Source: Gammaproteobacteria bacterium
Lineage (GTDB): Bacteria; Pseudomonadota; Gammaproteobacteria; GCA-002705445; GCA-002716945
Length of the DNA: 16,746 bases
Assembly: GCA_002701705.1 (NCBI GenBank)
Contig: NZWU01000039.1
Location: 6,688-23,433 of the forward strand
Reading direction: 5' to 3'
In this document: positions 1 through 8,101 of the stretch, in pieces
How the letters are laid out: every line of letters starts with the position of its first letter
Position numbering within the stretch: position 1 is the stretch's first letter
Notes under the pieces: model-generated
Database searches by the model: none
The model's input: the letters and a program-made list of their open reading frames with translations, nothing else
Told to the model about the DNA's origin: nothing
Made by a program: the position numbers and the translations under genes

Positions 1-1168
1 CTTTAATTTAATTTCTGATTTGAAAGGCGTCTCAATAGATATTATAGGTCCTCTTAGAAAATCTATAGATGAAAGAAAACTTCTTAATGTTACATATAGC
101 TATAATAAAACTGGAAATAATAAAATAAGAGTTTTTTTTGAAAAATATAAGATGCTTGTTGCGCTCAAAAAGAACGTTTGGATTTTGAATGTAGATTCTC
201 CATATCTTAAAGGAAATATAAATTGGCCTATAAATAACTCTGAAGAAAATCATGTTGTAGCAAAATTACAGTATTTGAATATGAACAAATTTAATTATTT
301 TTCAACACCAAATGAATTGCCTTATTTAGATTTAGCATCTAAACAAGTTAAGGTAGGAAATTTACATCTTGATAATGTTGAAGTTCTAACTGTTCCGACT
401 AAGAATGGTCTAACTTTTGAAAGATTTATTTTTAATAATGTCCATTTATCAATGAGTGGGACAGGTGAGTGGAATTATAATAACAAAAAAGTTGAAACTT
501 TTTTTGATGCTAAATTTGAAAGTGATAATCTAGGACGTGCACTTAAGAGCCTTGGGTATAATGGGTTAATAAACAAAGGAAAAATTAAGTCTCAATTAGT
601 AGGGACCTGGGATGGTTCACCTGATAAATTTAGATTCTCTAATTTTGATGGTAATTTGATAATAAACTCAAATAACGGTGAGGTTTTGCAAGTAACTAAA
701 GAAACTAAAGCAATTGGACAATTACTCGGGTTATTTAGTATTTCTGCTTTACCAAAAAGGCTATCATTGGATTTTAGCGACTTCTTTTCTTCAGGTCTTA
801 AATATGATGACATGGTGGGTGAATTGTCTTTCAAAGCAGGTAAAGCTGATACTAAAAAATTAATTTTAAAAGGGACATTTGGTGAAATGAGACTGTCTGG
901 AGAAACAGACCTTATAACTGAAACTTATGACCAAACTCTCCTTTTTATCCCAGATCTTTCATCAACAAGTCTTATCACAGGAGCAGTAGTGGGAGGCCCG
1001 GTTGGCGCAGTAGCTGCAATTTTCTATGACAAATTCTTGAAAGAAATTGGAGAAAAAGCACTTGGGATAGATACGAAAAAACTAGCCGCTATTGAATATT
1101 CGGTGACTGGGCCATGGGAAAACCCAGAAGTAAAAGTTACTGAATCATTTAAACCAATTTTAAATTGA
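1..1168 (+). CDS. yhdP: YhdP family (AsmA-like) envelope lipid transport protein, C-terminal part, 5' truncated by window edge
   Basis: The reading frame is open to the left edge (codons from base 2), so the TTG at 20 is not a real start and only about 388 C-terminal residues are present. YhdP proteins are about 1,270 residues; they are anchored in the inner membrane, span the periplasm and help move phospholipids to the outer membrane with TamB and YdbH. The end of this protein has the family's hallmark: a LSLDFSDFF segment at 766-792, a YDQT element near 927-938, a glycine/alanine-rich GAVVGGPVGAVAA hydrophobic stretch at 979-1017, and a final VTGPWENPEV strand near 1102-1131. The central part is beta-strand rich, as expected for a repeating-groove bridge. 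It is followed after 20 bp by a nitrilase and then tldD, the conserved gammaproteobacterial order. Identification is from remembered family sequence, not a search. Confidence 0.9.
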   Translation, partial: FNLISDLKGVSIDIIGPLRKSIDERKLLNVTYSYNKTGNNKIRVFFEKYKMLVALKKNVWILNVDSPYLKGNINWPINNSEENHVVAKLQYLNMNKFNYFSTPNELPYLDLASKQVKVGNLHLDNVEVLTVPTKNGLTFERFIFNNVHLSMSGTGEWNYNNKKVETFFDAKFESDNLGRALKSLGYNGLINKGKIKSQLVGTWDGSPDKFRFSNFDGNLIINSNNGEVLQVTKETKAIGQLLGLFSISALPKRLSLDFSDFFSSGLKYDDMVGELSFKAGKADTKKLILKGTFGEMRLSGETDLITETYDQTLLFIPDLSSTSLITGAVVGGPVGAVAAIFYDKFLKEIGEKALGIDTKKLAAIEYSVTGPWENPEVKVTESFKPILN

Positions 1169-1188
1169 TATATCCTTACTAAAGAGAT

Positions 1189-2010
1189 ATGACAGACGTT
1201 GCAGCTATACAATTAACATCAGGCCCAAATATACAAGCTAATTTATATGAGGTTTCTAACTATTTTGCTGAAATTGGAAAATTGAGAAGCAAGTTAGTCG
1301 TCCTTCCAGAGAACTTTGCCTTGATGCCAGAAAAAGATAATGACTTCCTTAAATATTCAGAGGTAGAAGGAAAGGGACCAATACAAGAATTCTTAATTGA
1401 AAACGCTATTAAATATAAGTTTTGGATTGTTGGTGGAAGCATACCAATTAAGACCAAAGATAAAAAAAAGGTGACTGCAACTACATTTGTTTATGATGAC
1501 AAGGGAAAGGTAAGATGCCGATATGATAAAATTCATCTCTTTGATGTAAAGTTACCAAACTCCAATGAATCATATAATGAATCTAAAGTTTTTTCTCATG
1601 GTAAAAAAATTCATGTTGTTGAAACACCTGTGGGAGTTGCAGGATTATCTTGTTGTTATGACTTGAGATTTCCTGAACTATTTAGATTGCAACTCAAATA
1701 TGGAGTAGAGACATTCATTCTACCTGCCGCTTTCACTGAACAAACTGGAAAAGTTCATTGGAAGACACTTGTAAAAGCAAGAGCAATTGAGAACTTATGT
1801 TATATCGTTACAGCATGCCAAGGTGGTTACCATATAAATGGAAGAAAAACATATGGACACAGTATGATAGTTAATCCATGGGGTCAAATATCAGCAGAGA
1901 TTTCATCTGGCAAAGGATTTATTTATTCTAAAATTAATAGAAAACAATTACACTCAATTAGAAAAAATTTTCCAGTACTTAATCACATTAGGTTATTAAA
2001 AGATAAATGA
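1189..2010 (+). CDS. Carbon-nitrogen hydrolase, Nit1/Nit2-type amidase (probable deaminated-glutathione amidase)
   Basis: This 273-residue cytosolic enzyme of the nitrilase superfamily has the full Glu-Lys-Cys triad: E41 in VVLPENFALMP, K114 in RYDKIHLFDV and C156 in GLSCCYDLRFPELFR. The CYDLRFPE context is typical of the Nit branch, whose characterised members hydrolyse the amide of deaminated glutathione, a metabolite-repair reaction; that exact substrate is inferred here. Length is normal for the family. The ATG at 1189 lies 20 bp after yhdP behind a weak purine run (aaagag). The stop overlaps the tldD start as ATGA (2007-2010), so the two are probably translationally coupled. A nitrilase between yhdP and tldD is also found in Pseudomonas. 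The cysteine just before the nucleophile (C155) is unusual compared with the common Val or Ile, but should not affect catalysis. Confidence 0.9.
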   Translation: MTDVAAIQLTSGPNIQANLYEVSNYFAEIGKLRSKLVVLPENFALMPEKDNDFLKYSEVEGKGPIQEFLIENAIKYKFWIVGGSIPIKTKDKKKVTATTFVYDDKGKVRCRYDKIHLFDVKLPNSNESYNESKVFSHGKKIHVVETPVGVAGLSCCYDLRFPELFRLQLKYGVETFILPAAFTEQTGKVHWKTLVKARAIENLCYIVTACQGGYHINGRKTYGHSMIVNPWGQISAEISSGKGFIYSKINRKQLHSIRKNFPVLNHIRLLKDK

Positions 2011-3437
2011 ATTCTATCAAAAATATAATTTTAAACCCATACAATCTTACAGATCAAAAGATTGAAAAGGCTCTATCTATTGCATGTTCAAACAAAATTG
2101 ACTTTGCTGATATATATTTTGAATATACAAAAACTGAAAGCTGGAGGCTGGAGGATGGCATCATGAAAAGTGGATCTTCAAGTATAGACAGTGGTTTTGG
2201 AATTAGATCGGTATCAGGTGATAAAAGCGGATTCGCATATAGCAGTCAATATGATTTAAAAGATTTAACTAAAGCAGCAGAAATGTCTAGGTCCATTGTT
2301 AACCATGGACAAGAAAAGTCAGTTAAACTTGGAGAATCAAAAAAATTTAAGAAATTATATGATTCTACCTCTCCACTAGATTCAATCAATGATAATGAAA
2401 AAGTTGATTTTTTAAAATCTATTGATGCGTATATAAAGAAGAAGGATTCGAAAGTAGACCAAGTTATATTGAACCTCAGTGGAACACATGAATCAATACT
2501 TGTAATGAACAGTGACGGTATTAAATCAATTGATGAAAGACCGTTAGTTCGCTTTAGTGTTGTCGTCATTCTTAAAGATAAAGAAAGAAGAGAGCAAGGA
2601 TTTTCTGGCGGCGGTGGAAGATATATGTATGATGAAATTTTAAATAATCAAACAGGTTATAAGTTTGCTGACGAGGCACTGAGACAAGCTAACATCAATC
2701 TGAATGCTATTGACTGTAAAGCTGGCACAGCAACAGTTGTACTTGGTCCGGGTTGGCCAGGAGTTTTATTGCATGAAGCAATTGGTCATGGTTTAGAAGG
2801 AGATTTCAATAGAAAAAAAACTTCTGCTTATACTGGGTTACTTGGTAAGAAAGTCGCTTCATCGGAATGTACAGTTATTGATGATGGAACTATAGCTAAA
2901 AGAAGAGGTTCTTTATCAGTTGATGATGAAGGATGTGAAACGCAAAGAACTGTGCTTATAGAAAATGGAATACTCAAAGGTTATATGCAAGATAAACTTA
3001 ATTCTCGTTTGATGAAAACCTCATCGACAGGAAACGGGAGAAGGGAAAGCTATGGATGTTTGCCAATGCCAAGAATGACAAATACCTTCATGTTGCCAGG
3101 AAAACACAATCCCAATGAAATTATTGAATCTGTCAAAAAAGGAATATATGCAGTTAATTTCTCAGGCGGACAAGTAGATATAACAAATGGACAATTTGTT
3201 TTTACAGCTTCAGAAGCATACAACATTCGAGATGGAAAAATTGCTGACCCAATCAAAGATATGACGTTGATTGGAAACGGGCCAGAAATATTAAAAAAAG
3301 TTTCTATGGTTGGCAATGACTTGAAACTTGATGAAGGAGTAGGTACTTGCGGCAAAGATGGACAGACCGTTCCAGTAGGGGTCGGACAGCCTACGCTCAA
3401 AATAGATGAAATTACTGTTGGCGGTACACAATTATAA
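2007..3437 (+). CDS. tldD: Metalloprotease TldD (zinc-bearing subunit of TldD/PmbA)
   Basis: This 476-residue protein is the catalytic zinc subunit of the TldD/TldE (PmbA) protease, which trims unfolded peptides, matures peptides such as microcin B17 and degrades the CcdA antitoxin in E. coli. The metal-binding HExxxH motif is at residues 256-261 (LLHEAIGHGLEGD context). A conserved cysteine at 448 in GTCGKDGQ corresponds to the third zinc ligand of the family. The protein ends in the typical ITVGG motif. Length and domain order (N-terminal alpha/beta part, central metal site, C-terminal glycine-rich strand region) match full-length TldD. It starts at an ATGA overlap with the nitrilase gene and is followed almost directly by pmbA, its obligate partner. 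In Pseudomonas, yjgA sits between the two; here it is absent. Confidence 0.96.
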   Translation: MNSIKNIILNPYNLTDQKIEKALSIACSNKIDFADIYFEYTKTESWRLEDGIMKSGSSSIDSGFGIRSVSGDKSGFAYSSQYDLKDLTKAAEMSRSIVNHGQEKSVKLGESKKFKKLYDSTSPLDSINDNEKVDFLKSIDAYIKKKDSKVDQVILNLSGTHESILVMNSDGIKSIDERPLVRFSVVVILKDKERREQGFSGGGGRYMYDEILNNQTGYKFADEALRQANINLNAIDCKAGTATVVLGPGWPGVLLHEAIGHGLEGDFNRKKTSAYTGLLGKKVASSECTVIDDGTIAKRRGSLSVDDEGCETQRTVLIENGILKGYMQDKLNSRLMKTSSTGNGRRESYGCLPMPRMTNTFMLPGKHNPNEIIESVKKGIYAVNFSGGQVDITNGQFVFTASEAYNIRDGKIADPIKDMTLIGNGPEILKKVSMVGNDLKLDEGVGTCGKDGQTVPVGVGQPTLKIDEITVGGTQL

Positions 3438-3441
3438 TCTC

Positions 3442-4770
3442 ATGTTACCTTTGGAATTAAAAAAAATTAAAGAAAACCTCCTGAACCTATCTAAAAAAAT
3501 AAGTAAAAAATATTCCTATCAATTCGGTATAGGATTAGCAGAAGGAATTACAGTTACATCTAGATGTGGAAGTATTGAGAGCATAGAACATCACCAGGAC
3601 AATAAGTTAGGTGTCCAAATTTTGTGTGAAAATAAACAAGGTTTTGCTGGGACAAATGATTTATCAAATGACAGTATAGATAAAACAATTGAAAAAGCCA
3701 AAAATATTGCAACCAATACACAGCCAGATATTTGTAATGGTTTGCCTGATAGTAATTTTGTCACCAGCGATAATATGCCAAAGGTTGATATTCACCACCC
3801 ATCTAATTTAGATATAAAAGAAATAATTGATATGACTCATAAATGTGAACAACATGCTTTTGATTATGACAAAAGAATTAATAATTCTGAGGGTTCTACA
3901 TTTTCATATGGTCACACCAATTCTCTCATATTAAATAGCAAAGGTGCCTATGGAATGATTCAGGCGACAAATTTTATTCTTTCATGTATCGTAGTGGCGG
4001 AAGATGGAAAGAGCAAAGAAAGAGATTATGAATTTTCAACAACCAGGGATTTTAAAAAATTAGAATCTCCAGAAAAAATTGGTACTCAAGCGGCTCATAA
4101 AACTATTTCAAGATTAGGCGCTAGATCGATAAAGACACGTGTTTGCCCTGTATTATTTTCGCCTGAAATGTCAGTCTCAATTTTTAGTGATTTTCTTTCT
4201 TCTATTCAAGGAGATGCTATATATAAAAGAGCAAGTTTCTTATCAGATCAAATTGGTAAGGATGTTTTCCCTAATTTTATCAATATTACAGAAGAACCAC
4301 ACTTACCTGATGGGATGGGAAGTAGCCCATATGATGGAGAAGGTGTTCTTACTAGAAAGAAAAATATTGTTGAGGCAGGTGAACTTAAATCATATTTGTT
4401 GGATACATATTCAGCTAAAAAATTAAATAGTGTGTCAACATCAAATAAAGGATTAATAACAAATATTATTATTGATTCTGAAAAAGAAAAGATACCAAAT
4501 ATAATTTCTACTATTGAAGATGGGATATATATAACAGAAATGATGGGGTCTGGTGTAAATATTTTAACTGGTGATTATTCCAGAGGAGCATTTGGGTATC
4601 TTATAAAAGATGGTGAGATTAAGCATCCAGTAAATGAAATAACAGTAGCCTCAAATCTTAAAAACATGTTTAAAAATATAATTGGTCTTGGAGATGATAT
4701 TGATAGAAGATCCATTATTAACACGGGGTCTGTTCTAATAAAAGATATTACTGTTGGCGGAGCTAACTAA
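3442..4770 (+). CDS. pmbA: PmbA/TldE, non-metal subunit of the TldD/PmbA protease
   Basis: With the ATG at 3442 this is 442 residues; the protein is homologous to TldD but lacks the HExxxH motif, as PmbA does. Family landmarks include a TSRCG segment near the N-terminus, RINNSEGSTFSYG (about residues 150-162), VVAEDGKSKERDYE, SSPYDGEGVLTRK, TGDYSRGAFGYLIKDGEI and the terminal ITVGGAN. It forms a heterodimer with TldD, completing the active-site groove. I prefer the ATG at 3442, 4 nt after the tldD stop. An in-frame ATG at 3406 would add 12 residues and overlap tldD by 32 bp; neither has an obvious Shine-Dalgarno sequence, so the start is not certain. The 3' end overlaps the convergent antiporter gene by 8 bp (4763-4770), with no room for a terminator between them. 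Confidence 0.95.
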   Translation: MLPLELKKIKENLLNLSKKISKKYSYQFGIGLAEGITVTSRCGSIESIEHHQDNKLGVQILCENKQGFAGTNDLSNDSIDKTIEKAKNIATNTQPDICNGLPDSNFVTSDNMPKVDIHHPSNLDIKEIIDMTHKCEQHAFDYDKRINNSEGSTFSYGHTNSLILNSKGAYGMIQATNFILSCIVVAEDGKSKERDYEFSTTRDFKKLESPEKIGTQAAHKTISRLGARSIKTRVCPVLFSPEMSVSIFSDFLSSIQGDAIYKRASFLSDQIGKDVFPNFINITEEPHLPDGMGSSPYDGEGVLTRKKNIVEAGELKSYLLDTYSAKKLNSVSTSNKGLITNIIIDSEKEKIPNIISTIEDGIYITEMMGSGVNILTGDYSRGAFGYLIKDGEIKHPVNEITVASNLKNMFKNIIGLGDDIDRRSIINTGSVLIKDITVGGAN

Positions 4771-6454
4771 GATTAAATATCAAAATCAATGTGAAAATTA
4801 TTACTACAACTGTAAGCATAAGTGATATGTTGCTCTGTTTTATCAAATAATTTTCCATTTTCTCAAATCTTTCATAGGTTATTAATCCAGTAAACTTATT
4901 TTTAGTGAATTCTATTATGCAGAAAGAGGATGTAATTAAAAACTTAATCAAAACATTTCCTTTTCTATAGAACCAATCAAAATCTAAGGTTATGGTTAAT
5001 GTTCTCTCAAGGTATTTTAAACTAACAAAAAAAGCTAATCCAGAAAACAAAAGCAGATGCGTTTGCGAAATGGCATGATTATATGTGTATGGAGCATACG
5101 CCGCTTTAAATGGAAGTAATTCATAAAGAAGATTTGGAAAAATCCCAATCGCAAAGCATAAAAATGCAGATACAACCATTGCACTTCTCATATATATAGG
5201 GGGATCCTCAGCCACAATATTTTTGTCTTTATGAAAAAAGACAAACCAAGGAAATTTGATACCGGCATGCAAAAATACTCCTGCTGAACCAACCAATAAC
5301 ATAAGCCATACAAACTCAAGACCTTGTTGGTAACTTGCATCAGTAATCATAGATTTAGAAATGAAACCCGATGTTAATGGAAAAGCAGAAATTGATAATG
5401 CACCTATAATTGCACAAACAGCTGTAAGGGGCATCATTTTATATAACCCACCAACATCAGTACATTTTCTTTTTTGGGTGACGTAAATTACACTTCCAGC
5501 GGCCATTAGTAAGAGCCCTTTGTATATGATATGTGCAAATGCATGCGACGCACTTCCATTTAGAGACAATTCAGTTCCTATACCAATGCCTACAACCATA
5601 AACCCTACCTGGTTGACAATGCTATAAGCTAAAATCCTCCTAATATCATTTTCTAATAAGGCGTAAATTATTCCATAGAAAATCATATACAAGCCAACAT
5701 AGATAAGAATTTCGGTGCCTGCAAAAATTACGATAAGAGCATACACAGCAGTTTTGGTTGTGTATGCAGATAAAAATACAGTTGATGAGTAACTTCCTTC
5801 AGGATAAGCATCTGGAATCCACGAGGAGAGAGGGGGTGCTCCAGCATTTAATAACAAACCAATTAGGATTAACCAATTATACCAATCTGAGTGTGACAAT
5901 AGTCTGAGTGTTAAGTCTTGTGTATTAATTAATAACCCAACGATACCTATTAATAAAACTATTCCACCAAATAGATGAATTAATAAATAACGAACTCCAG
6001 CAGAATGTGATTCAGTAGTATCAGATGACCATATAATAAAAGTTGAGGCAATGGCCATTAATTCCCAAAAGATATAAAAAGTTAAAAAATCACCTGAAAA
6101 AATAACAGATATTGCAGAGCCAATATAAATTAGTACAAGAGATTTCTCAATATAATTCTCCCTGTACATTGAAAAAAGCTTTCCTAAAATTCCAATAATT
6201 AGATAAACCAAACAGAATAAAAACCCTAGCTTGCTGTAAGAATAATAATGCAAGGACAAATGAGTTTCATTTCCAAGATTTGACGAACTTAATGTATATA
6301 TCAAATCTTTGTGATCAGAAAAAAATAAAAGAACATATAGTGAAACTAGCAAAGCGGCCACAGAAATCAGGTTACTTTTTTCCTTTGAAAAAAATATTAG
6401 AATTGATCCAATAAATACTGGAATAGCAGGATGTAGAAAAATATCAACGATCAT
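4763..6454 (-). CDS. Third antiporter-like subunit of the Mrp complex (proton-translocating NuoL/M/N family, MrpD-type)
   Basis: This 563-residue polytopic inner-membrane protein belongs to the NuoL/NuoM/NuoN/MrpA/MrpD family. The charged residues that form the ion path are present: E131 in IFWELMAI, K234 in SAYTTKTAVYALI, K312 in AHIIYKGLLL and K367 in GFISKSMI. The segment WIPDAYPEGSYSSTVFLSAYTTK is of MrpD/NuoN character rather than the APTPVSALLH form seen in the middle subunit. A tail of about 100 residues after the core ends in a hydrophobic helix, recalling the extended C-terminus of some family members. It is the last gene of the operon, overlapping the 70-aa gene by 11 bp, so it is probably translated by coupling. 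It stops with TAG inside the 3' end of pmbA. A role in sodium or proton translocation is inferred from family and context. Confidence 0.88.
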   Translation of the reverse strand: MIVDIFLHPAIPVFIGSILIFFSKEKSNLISVAALLVSLYVLLFFSDHKDLIYTLSSSNLGNETHLSLHYYSYSKLGFLFCLVYLIIGILGKLFSMYRENYIEKSLVLIYIGSAISVIFSGDFLTFYIFWELMAIASTFIIWSSDTTESHSAGVRYLLIHLFGGIVLLIGIVGLLINTQDLTLRLLSHSDWYNWLILIGLLLNAGAPPLSSWIPDAYPEGSYSSTVFLSAYTTKTAVYALIVIFAGTEILIYVGLYMIFYGIIYALLENDIRRILAYSIVNQVGFMVVGIGIGTELSLNGSASHAFAHIIYKGLLLMAAGSVIYVTQKRKCTDVGGLYKMMPLTAVCAIIGALSISAFPLTSGFISKSMITDASYQQGLEFVWLMLLVGSAGVFLHAGIKFPWFVFFHKDKNIVAEDPPIYMRSAMVVSAFLCFAIGIFPNLLYELLPFKAAYAPYTYNHAISQTHLLLFSGLAFFVSLKYLERTLTITLDFDWFYRKGNVLIKFLITSSFCIIEFTKNKFTGLITYERFEKMENYLIKQSNISLMLTVVVIIFTLILIFNLS

Positions 6455-6656
6455 AATATGTATCTTTCCTCTTTAAGAAATAGGATAAGGTTTTTGCAAT
6501 AATAATTAATGCTAAGCATGACAAGAACCCAAGCAGTGGATAAAAACCCAGAGAATTGTCATTCATAAAATGTAATTTGCTAAAATCATAGAAAATATAG
6601 AGAAAGAAATTAGCTACAAAAAATATTAAGTATGTTGTAAATTTAAAATTTTTCAT
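6444..6656 (-). CDS. Small two-helix membrane protein of the Mrp operon, unknown function
   Basis: This 70-residue protein has two predicted membrane helices, about residues 7-23 and 39-58. A basic, tyrosine-rich tail follows (AKTLSYFLKRKDTYYDR). Its ATG overlaps the stop of the upstream antiporter-like gene as TAATG (1-bp overlap), and its end overlaps the next antiporter-like gene by 11 bp. Such coupling on both sides argues that it is a real, stoichiometric part of the complex. I recall similar short proteins with a Gly-Phe, Ala-Lys-x-Leu and Lys-Arg-x-(Asp)-x-Tyr-Tyr pattern at this position in other proteobacterial operons of this kind, but I cannot verify this here. It does not resemble MrpC, F or G. 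It may be an assembly or linker subunit between two large subunits; this is inference. Confidence 0.75.
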   Translation of the reverse strand: MKNFKFTTYLIFFVANFFLYIFYDFSKLHFMNDNSLGFYPLLGFLSCLALIIIAKTLSYFLKRKDTYYDR

Positions 6657-8101
6657 TATTTGATTATATATCCCTGCGTAAATATTATGATAGAATCCAC
6701 GCCAAAAAATAACATCACCGTTATAACCCCAACTATAATAATAGGAAGTATTAATAAAGAATCTTCAGCTTGATCATCTTTATATACAGAATTATTTTTA
6801 CAAAAATAAGATCTGTATATCATGGGGAAATAATAACTGGCATTCAGTAATGTACTAACTATAAGTATTATAAATAAATAAATCTTTTCACTCTGCACAA
6901 TCCCTAATAACAAATACCATTTGCTGAAGAAACCTACTGTTGGAGGTATTCCAACCATGATAAGGGCTCCTAGCGAAATAAAGAAAATTGTAAACGGTAT
7001 TTTTGAAGATACTCCATCCATATCGCTCACATTTTTAATTTTCATACACGTAGTGAGTACCCCAGCAGATAGGAATAACATGATTTTTCCTAATGCATGG
7101 AATACGAGATGCAATACTGCCGCCAAGATAGATAATGGCGCTAAAATAGAAACTGATAAAACAATATACGCTAGCTGGCTGACTGTAGAGTATGCTAATC
7201 GTAATTTAATGTTATCCTGCCTTAAGGCCACAATTGAAGCAAATAAAATTGTAAGAGATGAAAAGAAAATTAAAATAAGATCAGCACCTGTTTTTTGTAA
7301 AAGCTGTGTACCAAAAATAAATAAAATGATTTTCATAATTATAAATACACCTGATTTAACAACTGCAACTGCGTGTAGCAAAGCACTCACAGGTGTTGGA
7401 GCAACCATCGCTGCAGGCAACCATTTGTGAAATGGCATAATAGCAGATTTAGCGACACCAAATAAAAAAAGTAATACCAACACATTAATCATCAAATAAT
7501 TCTGATTATCTAGAAAGATACCGCCTGGCTTATAATCAAGACTTCCTGTAAGATTAAAAGTTAAAATTATAGCCGGTAGCAAGAAAATTATTGACGTTCC
7601 TAAAAGATAATATAAGTATCTTTTCCCATTATCAATTGATTGCCTGTCCATCTTGAAGGCTACAAGCGGATATGTGCTGAGTGTTAAAAATTCATAGAAA
7701 ATAAAAGTTGTAAATAGATTTGATGAGTAGATAATTGCGTTTGTCGAGAACATTGCAAGCGTAAAGAATATGTAAAATTTTGATTTGTTGCCAATACTAT
7801 TCAATTTTAAATATCTATCTGAATAAACTGTTGTTACTAACCAAAGGAAATTTGATACTAAAAGAAAAATTAAGCCCAGGCCATCTAGGCTAAAACTCAA
7901 GGAGATTTTTGGAATAATTTCTAATACATTTAAACTATGCTCAAGGTAGTAATTTTTTTCAGCGAAGATTATAATCGCTAACAAAAAAGATGCCAGACTT
8001 ATAAGAAGGTGAGTGATATACAGCAATTGATCTTTTTTTACAATGCTCAATACTATTATTCCAATTATAGGTAAGAACAAATGTAGGGATAAGAGGCTCA
8101 T
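6656..8101 (-). CDS. Antiporter-like subunit, MrpA N-terminal/NuoL-like module
   Basis: This 481-residue membrane protein of the NuoL/M/N family has E137 (FIFYEFLTL), K218 (GVAKSAIMPFHKWLP), H243 and K249 (LLHAVAVVKSGVF), K339 (HALGKIMLFLSAG) and K394 (GFFSKWYLL), the chain of charged residues expected across such a channel. The stretch FHKWLPAAMVAPTPVSALLH is the MrpA/NuoL form, whereas typical MrpD proteins differ there. I therefore read it as the N-terminal half of a split MrpA; the C-terminal half is the DUF4040 gene at 10314-10844. It starts at an ATGA overlap with mrpD (8098-8101) and ends in a TAATG overlap with the small membrane gene. Automatic annotation would probably call it MnhD or NuoM. 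Coupling of sodium and proton movement is family knowledge; ion specificity cannot be read from the sequence. Confidence 0.9.
   Translation of the reverse strand: MSLLSLHLFLPIIGIIVLSIVKKDQLLYITHLLISLASFLLAIIIFAEKNYYLEHSLNVLEIIPKISLSFSLDGLGLIFLLVSNFLWLVTTVYSDRYLKLNSIGNKSKFYIFFTLAMFSTNAIIYSSNLFTTFIFYEFLTLSTYPLVAFKMDRQSIDNGKRYLYYLLGTSIIFLLPAIILTFNLTGSLDYKPGGIFLDNQNYLMINVLVLLFLFGVAKSAIMPFHKWLPAAMVAPTPVSALLHAVAVVKSGVFIIMKIILFIFGTQLLQKTGADLILIFFSSLTILFASIVALRQDNIKLRLAYSTVSQLAYIVLSVSILAPLSILAAVLHLVFHALGKIMLFLSAGVLTTCMKIKNVSDMDGVSSKIPFTIFFISLGALIMVGIPPTVGFFSKWYLLLGIVQSEKIYLFIILIVSTLLNASYYFPMIYRSYFCKNNSVYKDDQAEDSLLILPIIIVGVITVMLFFGVDSIIIFTQGYIIK

Noticed and set aside
20..22. TTG as a start codon for the first gene
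   Set aside because: The frame is open to the window edge and the protein is clearly the C-terminal end of a much longer YhdP.
3050..3400. 116-codon minus-strand frame opposite tldD
   Set aside because: Shadow of a conserved gene; Pro/Ser-rich composition is explained by the complement of the Gly-rich TldD C-terminus.
4139..4426. 95-codon plus-strand frame inside pmbA
   Set aside because: Out-of-frame shadow of a clearly conserved coding region.
6921..7430. 169-codon plus-strand reading frame opposite the NuoL-like subunit
   Set aside because: It lies wholly antisense to a well-supported membrane subunit, has no family resemblance, and its composition is that of a reverse-complemented hydrophobic gene.
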